Part shown: piece by piece, positions 62,926-64,000 of the stretch | Numbering within the stretch: the first letter of the stretch is position 1 | Layout: the number at the start of each line of letters is the position of its first letter | The notes under the pieces: model-generated | What the model was told of the DNA's origin: nothing | The model's database searches: none | The model's input: the letters and a program-made list of their open reading frames with translations, nothing else | NCBI GenBank assembly: GCA_963920705.1 | Contig: OY987227.1 | Coordinates: 11,201,602 to 11,265,601, forward strand | Reading direction: 5' to 3' | Source of the DNA: Odiellus spinosus | Lineage: Eukaryota; Arthropoda; Arachnida; Opiliones; Phalangiidae | DNA: 64,000 nucleotides | Made by a program: the position numbers and the translations under genes

Positions 62926-64000
62926 TTGAAAATAAAACACCCTTCGAAAAATAAAACACCCTTCGAAAAATAACACACCCTTCGAAAAATAACACACCCT
63001 TCGAAAAATAACACACCCTTCGAAAAATAACACCCCCTTCGAAAAATAACACCCCCTTCGAAAAATAACACCCCCTTCGAAAAATAACACCCCCTTCGAA
63101 AAATAACACCCCCTTCGAAAAATAACACCCCCTTCGAAAAATAACACCCCCTTCGAAAAATAACACCCCCTTCGAAAAATAACACGCCCTTCGAAAAATA
63201 ACACGCCCTTCGAAAAATAACACGCCCTTCGAAAAATAACACGCCCTTCGAAAAATAACACGCCCTTCGAAAAAAAACACGCCCTTCGAAAAAAAACACG
63301 CCCTTCGAAAAATAACACGCCCTTCGAAAAATAACACGCCCTTCGAAAAATAACACGCCCTTCGAAAAATAACACGCCCTTCGAAAAATAACACGCCCTT
63401 CGAAAAATAACACGCCCTTCGAAAAATAACACGCCCTTCGAAAAATAACACGCCCTTCGAAAAATAACACGCCCTTCGAAAAATAACACGCCCTTCGAAA
63501 AATAACACGCCCTTCGAAAAATAACACGCCCTTCGAAAAATAACACGCCCTTCGAAAAATAACACGCCCTTCGAAAAATAACACGCCCTTCGAAAAATAA
63601 CACGCCCTTCGAAAAATAACACGCCCTTCGAAAAATAACACGCCCTTCGAAAAATAACACGCCCTTCGAAAAATAACACGCCCTTCGAAAAATAACACGC
63701 CCTTCGAAAAATAACACGCCCTTCGAAAAATAACACGCCCTTCGAAAAATAACACGCCCTTCGAAAAATAACACGCCCTTCGAAAAATAACACGCCCTTC
63801 GAAAAATAACACGCCCTTCGAAAAATAACACGCCCTTCGAAAAATAACACACCCTTCGAAAAATAACACACCCTTCGAAAAATAACACACCCTTCGAAAA
63901 ATAACACACCCTTCGAAAAATAACACACCCTTCGAAAAATAACACACCCTTCGAAAAATAACACACCCTTCGAAAAATAACACACCCTTCGAAAAATAAC
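62926..64000 (-). repeat. Satellite E block (19-bp unit), runs off the window
   Basis: About 55 units of TTCGAAAAATAACACGCCC on the plus strand, in direct continuation of D through one C-like and two intermediate units. The base between CAC and CCC changes in blocks: A (to about 63,020), C (63,030-63,180), G (63,183-63,840), A again to the end. Two adjacent units near 63,270 have AAAA in place of AATA. It has no stop in any minus-strand frame. Confidence 0.95.

Noticed and set aside
43926..64000. CRISPR array
   Set aside because: Units are contiguous or separated by near-identical AT-rich sequence, with no unique spacers and no cas genes. The setting is a eukaryotic intron-bearing gene.
62926..64000. 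Telomeric repeat at the right end
   Set aside because: The plus strand is C-rich toward the right, opposite to the expected G-rich 3' end. The unit is not TTAGG-like and the window edge is arbitrary.

Overview
This is an AT-rich animal genomic window. It is most likely from an insect, because the one gene I recognise has the insect form of a Kv-channel-interacting protein and is split by GT-AG introns of up to about 14 kb. I cannot name the order or species.

Region 1 (1-43,800) holds one gene, read left to right: a KChIP/KCNIP-type neuronal calcium sensor with four EF-hands (EF1 degenerate). Four coding exons shared by all forms lie at 38,047-38,318, 38,555-38,767, 39,147-39,209 and 40,145-40,192 (stop TGA). 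Upstream are alternative N-terminal exons: a pair at 2,888-2,972 plus 4,574-4,651, one at 23,987-24,248, and a weaker candidate at 35,035-35,095. All end one base into a codon and so join the shared core in frame. They predict proteins of 252, 285 and 218 residues. Alternative N-termini on a constant calcium-binding core are typical of KChIP genes, which modulate Kv4 A-type potassium channels. The large non-coding spans hold degenerate mobile-element remains: a 186-bp PIF/Harbinger-like MITE with TTA duplications, a family with TTAA-flanked ends, several foldback elements, local duplications, and a dispersed repeat carrying the CRE octamer TGACGTCA.

Region 2 (about 43,800 to the window end) is one continuous mosaic of short tandem repeats. 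Five monomer types are present: A (about 31-33 bp), B (16 bp), C (22 bp), D (31 bp) and E (19 bp). Types A to D are arranged in kilobase blocks in a fixed cyclic order (B, A, a palindrome centred on GGTACC, D, usually a short A block, C, then B again), forming composite units of about 3.4-5.2 kb. The array inverts at about 47,816, so the left arm is a reversed copy of the series on the right. Type E appears only at the far right and seems to arise stepwise from C. The very long open reading frames here follow from stop-poor repeats and are not believable genes.

The most unusual content is this composite satellite: its inverted organisation, its recurrent palindromic junction, its freedom from stop codons in all frames of one strand, and the visible birth of one monomer family from another.
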